Positions 32,602 to 40,187 of a stretch of DNA of 53,919 bases are shown here, piece after piece (positions within the stretch are counted from its first letter, which is position 1; each line of letters starts with the position of its first letter). The DNA lies in the NCBI GenBank assembly GCA_910574285.1, contig CAJTAL010000028.1:1-53919 (forward strand). The letters are read 5' to 3'. Source of the stretch: Lachnospiraceae bacterium. GTDB lineage: Bacteria; Bacillota; Clostridia; Lachnospirales; Lachnospiraceae. A program made the translations under genes and the position numbers. Under the pieces are notes generated by a model. That model worked only from the letters and a program-made list of their open reading frames with translations. It was not told the DNA's origin and ran no database searches.

Positions 32602-34179
32602 ATGGCTGCAAATAGGAATGCAAATGTGACGATAATTCCTGCGCGGCAACGTGTGGGGAATCGAAAGAAAGATGAGGAGAGACCGAAGCTGCGTGTTGCC
32701 GCCTACTGCCGTGTTTCCACGGACAGTGATGAGCAGGCTACCAGCTACGAGGCACAGATTGAACATTATACGGCGTACATTCAGAAAAATCCTGAATGGG
32801 AACTGGCTGGCATATTCGCAGATGACGGGCTGTCCGGCACTGACACCCGAAAACGCGGGCAATTTAATCTCTTAATTGAGGAGTGCATGGCAGGCAAAAT
32901 CGACATGGTGATCACGAAATCCATCAGCCGTTTTGCAAGGAACACACTGGATTGCCTAAAATATATCCGGCAGCTAAAGGACAAAAATATCCCGGTGTTT
33001 TTTGAAAAAGAAAACATCAACACGATGGATTCAAAGGGTGAAATCCTTCTCACCATCATGGCGTCGTTGGCACAGCAGGAAAGCCAGTCTTTAAGCCAGA
33101 ACGTGAAACTTGGCTTGCAGTTTCGTTACCAACAGGGGCTTGTGCAGGTCAATCACAATCGTTTCCTCGGCTATACGAAGGATGAGGAAGGGATGCTGGT
33201 CATCGAGCCGGAAGAAGCTGAGATTGTAAAGCGGATTTATCGGGAATACCTGGAGGGCGCAAGCCTCTTACAGATCGGGAAAGGTCTGGAGGCGAACGGT
33301 ATCCTGACGGCGGCGGGAAAAGCACAGTGGCGTCCGACCACTCTGCAGAAAATCTTACGAAATGAAAAGTACATCGGGGATGCTCTGCTTCAGAAAACTT
33401 ATACGGTGGACTTCCTCTCAAAAAAGAGGGTCAAGAACACTGGCATCGTCCCACAATATTATGTGGAAGGCAGCCACGAGGCGATTATTCCCCGCGACCT
33501 CTATATGCAGGTGCAGGAGGAGATGGTGCGGAGGGCGAACTTGCACAGTGGTTCGGAAAGGAAAAAGCGGGTTTACAGCAGTAAGTATGCTTTATCGAGC
33601 ATCGTCTACTGCCCTAAATGCGGGGATATTTACCGCCGGATTGCATGGAAGAACCGGGGAAAGCACTCCACAGTGTGGCGGTGCTGCACCAGAGTGGAGC
33701 ATGGTCCGAAGGCTTGTGACGCGCCGACCATCCAAGAATCAGACCTGCAGAATGCGGTGGCAAAAGCCATCAACGATATGCTTGGCGGCAGGGAGATTTT
33801 CCTTCCGCTCCTAGAGGAGAATATAGAGGTGGTCATTGGGGGCGGTGTGGACGATGAGATTGCAGAGATTGACCGTAGGCTGGCAGAACAGCAGAAAGAG
33901 TTGCTGAAGCTGGCGAACGCAAAAAAGGATTATTCAAAAGTGGCGGATGAGATAGATAGGCTCCGGGAGGAACGGCAGGGTATCCTGATGAAGGAAGCTG
34001 ACCGGGAGGGCAGGCGGCAACGGATTGAGGAAATGAAAGACTTCCTGCAGGAGAAGGCAGACACACCGTTAGAATATAACGAACAGTTGGGAAGACGGCT
34101 GATTGAAAAAGTGACGGTGTATGAAGACAAAGTTGCGGTGGAATTCAAATCGGGGCTGGAAACAGATGTGGAGCTGTAG
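32602..34179 (+). CDS. Large serine recombinase (integrase-type), second
   Basis: The 525-residue product starts at ATG 32602, three bases after the previous stop. [20 protein letters not shown] contains the catalytic serine and [20 protein letters not shown] the arm helix. The recombinase domain ([20 protein letters not shown]) and zinc ribbon ([10 protein letters not shown] ... CC) follow. A C-terminal coiled coil ([20 protein letters not shown]) completes the layout. The last codons (GTG GAG CTG TAG) and the DNA beyond them recur at about 36.7 kb, so its 3' end is part of a duplicated segment. Confidence 0.9.
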   Translation: MAANRNANVTIIPARQRVGNRKKDEERPKLRVAAYCRVSTDSDEQATSYEAQIEHYTAYIQKNPEWELAGIFADDGLSGTDTRKRGQFNLLIEECMAGKIDMVITKSISRFARNTLDCLKYIRQLKDKNIPVFFEKENINTMDSKGEILLTIMASLAQQESQSLSQNVKLGLQFRYQQGLVQVNHNRFLGYTKDEEGMLVIEPEEAEIVKRIYREYLEGASLLQIGKGLEANGILTAAGKAQWRPTTLQKILRNEKYIGDALLQKTYTVDFLSKKRVKNTGIVPQYYVEGSHEAIIPRDLYMQVQEEMVRRANLHSGSERKKRVYSSKYALSSIVYCPKCGDIYRRIAWKNRGKHSTVWRCCTRVEHGPKACDAPTIQESDLQNAVAKAINDMLGGREIFLPLLEENIEVVIGGGVDDEIAEIDRRLAEQQKELLKLANAKKDYSKVADEIDRLREERQGILMKEADREGRRQRIEEMKDFLQEKADTPLEYNEQLGRRLIEKVTVYEDKVAVEFKSGLETDVEL

Positions 34180-34450
34180 GACACAAAAAAGTTAGCGCCT
34201 TGCGACTTGGAAACAGGTGGCAGGGTGATATTTGTAATTTTTTGTGAAAATACTTGCACTTGTCAACCAAAAGGTTTATAATGGAAATGTAATGCTGGGG
34301 ATGCGTGGTAATGGCATTAGATAAGATTAGGCATTTTAGCAGAAAGCCGAATCGTGGCACGATTTTCTTTGAGGAGATGATAGCGATTGTGGATGCATTG
34401 GGCTCAAATTATGAACAGACATTTATTTCGCCGAATGGTACTGCTATAAA
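34168..34450 (+). repeat. Left direct repeat flanking the AT-rich cassette
   Basis: This matches 36681-37015 in order: recombinase last codons (GTGGAGCTGTAG), then a 32-base identical block (34196-34227 equals 36710-36741). A promoter block follows (CAACCAAAAGGTTTATAAT identical), then XRE-regulator coding sequence. In this copy the regulator has lost its helix-turn-helix part. The intervening DNA is the PP-loop/NUDIX/membrane cassette. Confidence 0.75.
34254..34282 (+). promoter_or_regulatory. Near-consensus promoter of the cassette (left copy)
   Basis: TTGCAC (34254-34259), 17 bases, TATAAT (34277-34282). Transcription would begin at about 34289 and run through the regulator remnant into the PP-loop gene. 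Confidence 0.8.
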
Positions 34451-34457
34451 AAGGGGG
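34305..34457 (+). pseudogene. Remnant of an XRE-type regulator gene
   Basis: From ATG 34311 (GTG 34305 also fits) the frame encodes NRGTIFFEEMIAIVDALG and YEQTFI. These align with KRGTVSFEEMVAIAEALG and YEQAFI of the intact regulator at 36817-37038. The recognition-helix half is deleted. The frame runs on without stop into the PP-loop gene, so a fusion protein is possible, but ATG 34464 has its own ribosome site. Confidence 0.65.
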
Positions 34458-34463
34458 GATAAA

Positions 34464-35120
34464 ATGGAAAAAATCTGTGGTATTCTATTTTCTGGAGGAT
34501 TAGATTCAAGTTTAGCTGTTTGTAAAATGATTGAGAAAGGATATAGAACCGAATTATTACATTTTGATCAAGGTGCATTGATTTCAAATAATTTAGTTTT
34601 AATAAGATACAATGAACTTAAGAAGGTATATTCTGATTGCATTAAAGGCATAACTTCTTTTAATGTAAGTGGATTGTTTAGGAGAATAGCCTTGGTTTCT
34701 TTAGAGGAAGACATAAAAAAATACAATGTAAGCTTGGTTTGTGTTGGATGTAAATTAGCAATGCATATACAAAGTATTATATTCTGTGAAAAAAATAAGA
34801 TTCAATATATGGCAGATGGCTCAACTGAACGTCAGAAAAGATATGGGGAGCAAAGAGAAGTGACGATAGATTTTCTCAAAGGATTGTATAGTGAACATGG
34901 AATTACATATGAGAATCCAGTATATAGTTTGGAAAAGAAAGAGATAAAGTATGGATTATTTGATAGAGGGATGACAATACAGCCATTAGAGGATACCTGC
35001 TTGTTTAGTAATACGTTCTCAATAGCGTCAGATGAAGTTATTGAGCAATATTTAAATGATAAGAAACAGTTGTGTAATGAGTTAATAGAAAGGGGCATGT
35101 TATATGAAAAAAATCGATAA
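34464..35120 (+). CDS. PP-loop ATP pyrophosphatase (QueC/ThiI-like)
   Basis: The 218-residue product starts at ATG 34464 behind AAAAAGGGGGGATAAA. ILFSGGLDSSLAVCKMIEKG at residues 6-25 is the PP-loop (SGGxDS) that binds ATP. VCVGCKLAMHI and YMADGSTERQKRYGEQ mark the mid-domain, where a CxxC pair lies. Such enzymes adenylate a substrate carbonyl, as in 7-cyano-7-deazaguanine (QueC) or thio-modification (ThiI) synthesis. QueC-like enzymes also occur in anti-phage systems such as Qat and type IV CBASS. The other queuosine genes are absent nearby, so housekeeping synthesis is unlikely. The gene is AT-rich unlike its flanks and overlaps the NUDIX gene by 17 bases. Confidence 0.75.
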   Translation: MEKICGILFSGGLDSSLAVCKMIEKGYRTELLHFDQGALISNNLVLIRYNELKKVYSDCIKGITSFNVSGLFRRIALVSLEEDIKKYNVSLVCVGCKLAMHIQSIIFCEKNKIQYMADGSTERQKRYGEQREVTIDFLKGLYSEHGITYENPVYSLEKKEIKYGLFDRGMTIQPLEDTCLFSNTFSIASDEVIEQYLNDKKQLCNELIERGMLYEKNR

Positions 35121-35508
35121 AATTGGTGGTATCATTTTAAGAGGCAAAAAACTTTTGGTAGTAAAAAAGAGAACCAAGGATAATCGTGAAGAATATATTA
35201 TACCTGGTGGTAAACGTGAAGGAAATGAAACGGATTTTGAAACCTTAAAAAGAGAACTGCAGGAGGAAATACAAGTAGAACTGTTGACTGCAGACCCTTT
35301 TGGAGGGTTTGATGATATAGCTGTTTTTGAAAATATTCCTATTCATATTGAAGTATATTTTGCTAATATTACAGGGGAACCAAATTGTGATAGTGAAATT
35401 AAGGAATTGGTATGGATTGACCGGAACTATGCAGAGTATGGAATAAAATTAGGAAGTGTCTTAGCAAAGTTTGTGATACCGAAATTAGTAGAAATGGAGA
35501 TGATGTAA
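35104..35508 (+). CDS. NUDIX hydrolase
   Basis: The 134-residue product starts at ATG 35104 behind GAAAGGGGCATGTT, inside the end of the PP-loop gene. The NUDIX box reads GGKREGNETDFETLKRELQE then EIQVEL: G, E, RE and EE are in place, with isoleucine where glycine is usual. IPGGKREG and the preceding strand are typical. NUDIX enzymes cleave nucleoside diphosphates linked to another group. In this operon it may act on a nucleotide made or used by the PP-loop enzyme. It overlaps the reading frame of the membrane protein downstream. Confidence 0.85.
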   Translation: MKKIDKIGGIILRGKKLLVVKKRTKDNREEYIIPGGKREGNETDFETLKRELQEEIQVELLTADPFGGFDDIAVFENIPIHIEVYFANITGEPNCDSEIKELVWIDRNYAEYGIKLGSVLAKFVIPKLVEMEMM

Positions 35509-35578
35509 TATCACAATAAAAGATTACTTTTCTATAATTATTCCAAGCTTAGCATTAAGTGTTGCACTATATACTTTT

Positions 35579-36595
35579 TTGTCAAATAATCCTAAATTTA
35601 GAGAGTTTGGTGCAAAATTCTGGACAACTGTAATGTTACAGCTAATTTCAATGGTATCATGTTCATGCGCTTTGTTTTTTGAAATGCTACAAGGAAGTGT
35701 TGCAGCTAATCATCCGAGAATAGAATCCGTTTTAGGTAAAGTAGAAACAGTTTTTCTCTATATATTCGCAATTGTATTTGTAGCAAGCTGGTTGTATTTA
35801 TGCAAGGTCTTTTATAAAATTTTTGGTAGTTTGTATCATTTGCGCAAAAAACGTTTTTTGAAATATACCAAATTCTTTGGCTGGTTTTACGAAAAGTTTT
35901 TGCATAAAACATTCTACGAAAAAAATTATAGGGAACGTACTGTTTTTAAGATTAATAGTTTCCCTGGCGTTTCTGATGAACAGTTACAGAAAGTAAAGCA
36001 TGGCGGCACTATTTTGGTACTATATCAAGATAATGTAGAGTATGGAAATATGCTTGCAAATTATATTGCAGAGACTATTGCGGATGGAGAAACAATTGAT
36101 TTTATCACAACATATAAAAGTCCTGTAGAGTTATGTTCGTTTTTTTCGGATGAGCAGGTATCCAAGGTAACTAAAAGATTGTCAATCATTGATTGTTTTA
36201 CTCCACACTATGCGTTCGATGATAAAGTGGTAAAATTTGCAAAAGAAGAGTACACACATAAAGGATATAAATTTTTTAAAGCTGATTCATTCGCCGAAAT
36301 TCATACAGCTGCTAATGACTCTTGGTATAGATTTAGAAAGGTTTGTGAATCAGAAGAAAATATGTATAGAATTCCGCATAGAACAATTTATGATACATTG
36401 TCATCATTGATAAGGTTTTCAAGTGAAGAACTTTACTTTTTGTTTTTGCGGCATGTTATTTCTTCCGAAAAATCTTATGGAATGGTATCCTTGATTATGG
36501 AACCTATTTCCTTGAAAGAGGAATTAAAGAATGATTTGATCCGTATGGCTGATATTGTTATAGAATATAATGAATCTATGGTTGTTATAAAATAA
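35579..36595 (+). CDS. Membrane-anchored protein with a KaiC/RecA-like soluble domain
   Basis: The product is 338 residues from TTG 35579. The frame is open upstream to 35504 and adds a further hydrophobic stretch (YFSIIIPSLALSVALYTF) with no ATG, GTG or TTG before 35579, so the true start may be non-standard. Two or three membrane segments occupy the first 85 residues (MLQLISMVSCSCALFF; VFLYIFAIVFVASWLYL). The soluble part has GGTILVLYQDNVEYGNMLAN at 140-160 and RTIYDTLSSLIRFSSEELYF near 268, which resemble a degenerate KaiC/RecA core with a Walker B-like strand but no Walker A. It is probably the membrane effector or sensor of the cassette. The gene is AT-rich. Confidence 0.6.
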   Translation: MSNNPKFREFGAKFWTTVMLQLISMVSCSCALFFEMLQGSVAANHPRIESVLGKVETVFLYIFAIVFVASWLYLCKVFYKIFGSLYHLRKKRFLKYTKFFGWFYEKFLHKTFYEKNYRERTVFKINSFPGVSDEQLQKVKHGGTILVLYQDNVEYGNMLANYIAETIADGETIDFITTYKSPVELCSFFSDEQVSKVTKRLSIIDCFTPHYAFDDKVVKFAKEEYTHKGYKFFKADSFAEIHTAANDSWYRFRKVCESEENMYRIPHRTIYDTLSSLIRFSSEELYFLFLRHVISSEKSYGMVSLIMEPISLKEELKNDLIRMADIVIEYNESMVVIK

Positions 36596-36680
36596 AGTTA
36601 AATGGGAAATAGATAGTCTGTCTATTATACAAATAAGGCTCATCTGTTTCTATGCTTATTATTTCCATTGGATGGTACGA

Positions 36681-37015
36681 AAGTGGAGCTGTAGGAACGG
36701 AACAGTTAACGCCTTGCGACTTGGAAACAGGTGGCAGGGTGTTTCTTGTTTTGCATAGACTCTTGCGCTTATCAACCAAAAGGTTTATAATAGAAACATG
36801 ATAATGGAGGTGCGTGGTGACAACATCAGATATGATAAGGCAGTTATGTGAGAAAATGAATATCAGCCAGGCAGAGCTTTGCAGACGTATCGGGCAGACA
36901 CCACAGAATTTTAATAAGAAGCTGAAACGCGGCACGGTTTCTTTTGAGGAGATGGTGGCGATTGCGGAGGCGTTGGGCGTAGGCTATGAACAAGCGTTTA
37001 TCTTGCAGGATGGAG
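36681..37015 (+). repeat. Right direct repeat flanking the AT-rich cassette
   Basis: It carries the same ordered blocks as 34168-34450, including the recombinase's last codons GTGGAGCTGTAG although no recombinase gene precedes it. This indicates that the segment once lay after a recombinase gene and that the cassette lies between two copies. The regulator is intact in this copy. Confidence 0.75.
36763..36791 (+). promoter_or_regulatory. Near-consensus promoter of the XRE gene (right copy)
   Basis: TTGCGC (36763-36768), 17 bases, TATAAT (36786-36791). It is identical in layout to 34254-34282 and gives a very short leader of about 20 bases before the regulator start. Confidence 0.8.
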
Positions 37016-37038
37016 AAAAAATAAGTATCAAGAGGTGA
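36817..37038 (+). CDS. XRE-family helix-turn-helix regulator
   Basis: The 73-residue product is most likely read from GTG 36817, six bases after GGAGG (GTG 36814 is also in frame). NISQAELCRRIGQTPQNFNK is the helix-turn-helix, followed by GTVSFEEMVAIAEALGVGYE. A single-domain Cro/C1-type repressor is expected to bind near its own promoter and probably the duplicated left promoter too. The GTGA overlap couples it to the SEC-C gene. Confidence 0.85.
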   Translation: MTTSDMIRQLCEKMNISQAELCRRIGQTPQNFNKKLKRGTVSFEEMVAIAEALGVGYEQAFILQDGEKISIKR

Positions 37039-38201
37039 GAATTGTGTGTTTGTCAAAATTTAAAATAACGGATAATGAGCCATGTCCGTGCGGAAGCGGA
37101 AAGGCATATAAGGATTGTTGCAAGGGGAGACAAGTACAGATTAAAGTCTCAAAAAAGCCGCCCGAAGTTCAGGTAATGGAGAAGATGAGGCGGTCAATGA
37201 AAAAATGTTGCCTGCATCCAGATCAGGCAAATTGCAAGGGGAAAATAAAGGCTGCCCATGCTTTGCAGAACAATAAAATCATTTCACTGCTGGCAGGTGA
37301 AGAACGCCATGTTTATATGATAGATGCAAAAAAACAACCATTGCTTGTGCCGTTGGATACAGGAGAGATTGTTCCTATGGTTGAAATGAGCAGAACCAGT
37401 GCAAATGATGCAACAACTGAAACATGTTTTTGCGATTTGCATGACAATATCGCTTTTGCCGTAATCGAAAAGGGCGCTCCTGATTTTGATGAGTCGAGAG
37501 AAGATATGAAATTTGTATATGCTTATAAAGCCTTTATATTTGAATACTATAAGCAGAAAATAGCATTTGATATTTTTCGGCAAAACTTCAAAGATAACCC
37601 TAATGCATTTTTGTCTCCTGATATGGTTGGAATGTACAGAATGCTACAATTGAAGATGCAGGAATTTGAGCCAGTAAAGAAGCATTTTGATTCTCAGATT
37701 CTTGCAAACACATATGATGGAGTAACAACTTGCGCGGTCAAACTTCCATATCAGATAAAGTTTGCTGACTATGCATATATTGCGCCTGACTATGATTTGA
37801 ACGGCAGGAAAATCAAGCATACCATCCGTGGGGTTATGCATCGAGTGGCAATTACAATTTTTCCTGAAGTAAACCAATCTTGGCTGTTGGTTAGTTGCCT
37901 CAAGGAAGAAGATACAATATACAAAACCTTTTTTGAACAATTATCATCGGCAACTGATGATAAGCTAAGATTTTACATAAATATGGTGCTTCCGTTATAC
38001 TCGGAGAATATGGTATTAAGTCCAGAGTTATGGAATGCCTGGGACAAGGAAACACAGATGGCATATACCTTTTATGCCAATTTACATGGACCAGAAGCTT
38101 ATACATTTGGGATGGGAATAGGAATGGGGCTAAAGAATGCTTCACGAGACAGGACGGGCAAAGCCTATCTATTACCACCAAAAATAAATCTGTTCTTGTA
38201 A
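37035..38201 (+). CDS. SEC-C motif protein with HNH-like zinc cluster
   Basis: The product is 388 residues from GTG 37035 (overlapping the regulator stop) or GTG 37044, which has better spacing after AGAGGTGAG. EPCPCGSGKAYKDCC at residues 15-29 is a SEC-C zinc-binding motif. A second cluster, CCLHPDQANCKGKIKAAHAL near residue 57 with CFCDLHDN near 130, resembles an HNH-type treble-clef zinc finger. The remaining 240 residues are not recognised. Coupling to an XRE regulator is typical of tightly repressed cargo genes; a nuclease or defence role is an inference only. The gene is AT-rich. Confidence 0.65.
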   Translation: MRIVCLSKFKITDNEPCPCGSGKAYKDCCKGRQVQIKVSKKPPEVQVMEKMRRSMKKCCLHPDQANCKGKIKAAHALQNNKIISLLAGEERHVYMIDAKKQPLLVPLDTGEIVPMVEMSRTSANDATTETCFCDLHDNIAFAVIEKGAPDFDESREDMKFVYAYKAFIFEYYKQKIAFDIFRQNFKDNPNAFLSPDMVGMYRMLQLKMQEFEPVKKHFDSQILANTYDGVTTCAVKLPYQIKFADYAYIAPDYDLNGRKIKHTIRGVMHRVAITIFPEVNQSWLLVSCLKEEDTIYKTFFEQLSSATDDKLRFYINMVLPLYSENMVLSPELWNAWDKETQMAYTFYANLHGPEAYTFGMGIGMGLKNASRDRTGKAYLLPPKINLFL

Positions 38202-38276
38202 TATGATAAGCGGTTGCTATGTTTCCGCAAACAGAAAAAAACGAAAAAAGTCGGTTGATATGTTACCGAGAACAGA

Positions 38277-38310
38277 CACGAGGAAATGACGTACTTTTCA
38301 TTTCCTCGTG
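38277..38310. repeat. Perfect 13-bp inverted repeat
   Basis: CACGAGGAAATGA (38277-38289) and TCATTTCCTCGTG (38298-38310) are separated by 8 bases. No T-tract follows. It could be a bidirectional transcription block, a protein-binding site or a recombination-related palindrome downstream of the SEC-C gene. Confidence 0.6.
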
Positions 38311-38631
38311 CCATGTAGAGACTATTGTGTTGATACAAAAGAAAACCTCGTAGAAATCCTTTATTTTAGGCACTTTGCGAAGCATTTCACGTTCACTTCG
38401 GAGGGTGAAAAAATCCGAAATAAGCACCTCAAAAACTACTTTGACGTTTCGGTGGTAGTTGATATCGGGTGTGGGAACACAAACGGAAAATAAAGGGTTT
38501 GGGCAATTAACGTGTCTATGTAGTGTCCACCTTGCTGATAAAAAGCGGACAACAGGCTCTTAGAAATTGAACGGGATAGGTGTATCATTAGAGATAGTGG
38601 TACGCTTATTTTTTTGATCCAATTTGCAGCT

Positions 38632-38660
38632 TTGAACATTCTGCTATCCGTCTATATAAT
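38632..38660 (+). promoter_or_regulatory. Near-consensus promoter of the small-gene pair
   Basis: TTGAAC (38632-38637), 17 bases, TATAAT (38655-38660). It precedes the gene at 38687 by about 25 bases. Confidence 0.8.
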
Positions 38661-38686
38661 GAAATCAAAAAAGGATGGTGGACTTT

Positions 38687-38884
38687 ATGAGAGAAAAGAA
38701 AAATCATTTGTATGTGGATAGTGGGGAACGGAGCATTTTGTTACATAGCCTTGTGGAACTGAAAAATCAGCTCATACAGCAAGGCAGATATACAGACTGC
38801 GTTGACGAACTTATTTTTAAGGTTATCCATGCACCTATAAAAAAATTAAGAGTAGAGCTTGTAGGGGGAAGTGATGTACGATAA
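38687..38884 (+). CDS. Small integrative-element protein of unknown function
   Basis: The 65-residue product starts at ATG 38687 behind AAGGATGGTGGACTTT. SGERSILLHSLVELKNQLIQ and GRYTDCVDELIFKVI form a helical pair seen in small proteins of gut conjugative elements. No function is known. The gene overlaps the next by 11 bases. Confidence 0.6.
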   Translation: MREKKNHLYVDSGERSILLHSLVELKNQLIQQGRYTDCVDELIFKVIHAPIKKLRVELVGGSDVR

Positions 38885-39209
38885 GGAATTTAAAGAACTG
38901 GTGAAGATAGCAGCAGAGAAATTAAAAGACGAATCCGTATTGAAACTGCTACAAGCCGATGTAAGTTATCAAAAAGACAGTAAGGATGAGGGATATGCGG
39001 AGGATGCCTTTAACCAGCTTGATTTGACGGAGAAACAGAGGGAAGTTTGCCAACATCTTATAGATTGCAGGGAAAAGCAGGATTTTGAATACGGCACTCA
39101 TGCGTATATTGCAGGACTGATGGATGCGTTTCATATTATGGCGGTATTGTTTCCAGAAAAATGGGATACGGAGAGAATAAGAGAAGCCTTATCACAAAAG
39201 AACAGATAA
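38874..39209 (+). CDS. DUF6809-like small helical protein
   Basis: The 111-residue product starts at ATG 38874 (GTG 38871 precedes it) behind GTAGGGGGAAGTG. LTEKQREVCQHLIDCREKQD and YIAGLMDAFHIMAVLF give the paired helices and terminal GxxDxxxxM pattern seen in DUF6809-like proteins, as in the prophage genes at 2701 and 10733. Function is unknown. A terminator follows. Confidence 0.55.
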   Translation: MYDKEFKELVKIAAEKLKDESVLKLLQADVSYQKDSKDEGYAEDAFNQLDLTEKQREVCQHLIDCREKQDFEYGTHAYIAGLMDAFHIMAVLFPEKWDTERIREALSQKNR

Positions 39210-39241
39210 GGCAGAGAATAAAACGGAATAGATTTTTACAT

Positions 39242-39289
39242 AGCCGATTGGTGTAGTTTAGCAAATAAAACAGCCAGTCGGCTTTTTTT
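39242..39289 (+). terminator. Rho-independent terminator upstream of parA
   Basis: AGCCGATTGG (39242-39251) pairs with CCAGTCGGCT (39274-39283) with one U-G, followed by seven T. It separates the small-gene pair from the partition genes. Confidence 0.75.
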
Positions 39290-39359
39290 ATTGCCATGAA
39301 TCCTTTACATAGCCACCTTGACAAAGTGGCTAAATCTATGCGAAAGGAGGACGCACCCT

Positions 39360-40187
39360 ATGTCAAATTGCAAAGTAATCGCTTTAACCAACCAGAAAGG
39401 CGGCGTTGGCAAGACCACCACGGCGGTCAATCTGGGCGTGGCTCTGGCACAGCAGGGCAAAAAAGTTCTGCTCATTGATGCCGATGCACAGGCAAATTTA
39501 ACCATGTCGCTCGGTTACAGCCGACCAGACGACTTGCCCGACACACTCTCCACCATCATGCAGGACATCATTGATGATAAGCCCGTCGATGTTTCCAGAA
39601 GCATCCTGCACCATGACGAGGGCGTTGACCTGCTCCCGTCCAACATTGAACTGTCGGGACTGGAAGTAAGGCTGATAAACGCCATAAGCCGTGAAAGCGT
39701 ATTGAAAACCTGCATCAATGAAGTGAAAAAGAATTACAATACTGTCCTCATTGACTGTATGCCGAGCTTGGGTATGCTGACAATCAATGCACTTGCGGCT
39801 GCTGACAGCGTGGTTATCCCGACACAGCCCCATTATCTTTCTGCCAAAGGCTTAGAGCTGTTGCTTCGCTCCGTGTTTAAAGTGAAACGGCAGATTAACC
39901 CGCACCTGCGGATTGACGGCATCCTTATGACGATGGTAATGCCACGCACGAACATCTCTAAGGAAATCACGGCAACGGTAAAAAGTGCCTACGGGCAGAG
40001 AATCAAGGTATTCGATGCACAGATACCCCACTCCATCCGTGCTGTGGAAGCCACCGCAGAGGGAAAGAGCATTTTTGCCTACGACAAGGGCGGCAAGGTA
40101 GCCGCCGCTTACGAGCAGTTCGGAAAGGAGGTGGCAGAGCTTGGCGAGAAGCAGAGAAAGCAAAATCGAGCTGACCGCATACGATGA
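39360..40187 (+). CDS. parA: ParA-type partition ATPase
   Basis: The 275-residue product starts at ATG 39360 behind GAAAGGAGGACGCACCC. NQKGGVGKTTTAVNLG at residues 10-25 is the deviant Walker A motif with its signature lysine. VLLIDADAQANLT and TVLIDCMPSLGMLTINAL are the remaining nucleotide-binding strands. There is no N-terminal DNA-binding domain, so this is the short (Soj-like) type. Together with ParB it would segregate or stabilise the excised circular element. It overlaps parB by 47 bases. Confidence 0.93.
   Translation: MSNCKVIALTNQKGGVGKTTTAVNLGVALAQQGKKVLLIDADAQANLTMSLGYSRPDDLPDTLSTIMQDIIDDKPVDVSRSILHHDEGVDLLPSNIELSGLEVRLINAISRESVLKTCINEVKKNYNTVLIDCMPSLGMLTINALAAADSVVIPTQPHYLSAKGLELLLRSVFKVKRQINPHLRIDGILMTMVMPRTNISKEITATVKSAYGQRIKVFDAQIPHSIRAVEATAEGKSIFAYDKGGKVAAAYEQFGKEVAELGEKQRKQNRADRIR

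Larger units (their letters stand above)
38202..38686 (+). other. Gene-free gap at the boundary of cargo and conjugative element
   Basis: About 485 bases hold no convincing gene. A 61-codon frame at 38308-38493 has no ribosome site and no recognisable product. The gap contains the inverted repeat at 38277-38310 and the promoter at 38632-38660. The left boundary or attachment region of the conjugative element could lie here. Confidence 0.5.

Noticed and set aside
38308-38493. 61-codon frame in the gap after the SEC-C gene
   Set aside because: It begins within a perfect inverted repeat, has no ribosome site and resembles no protein.
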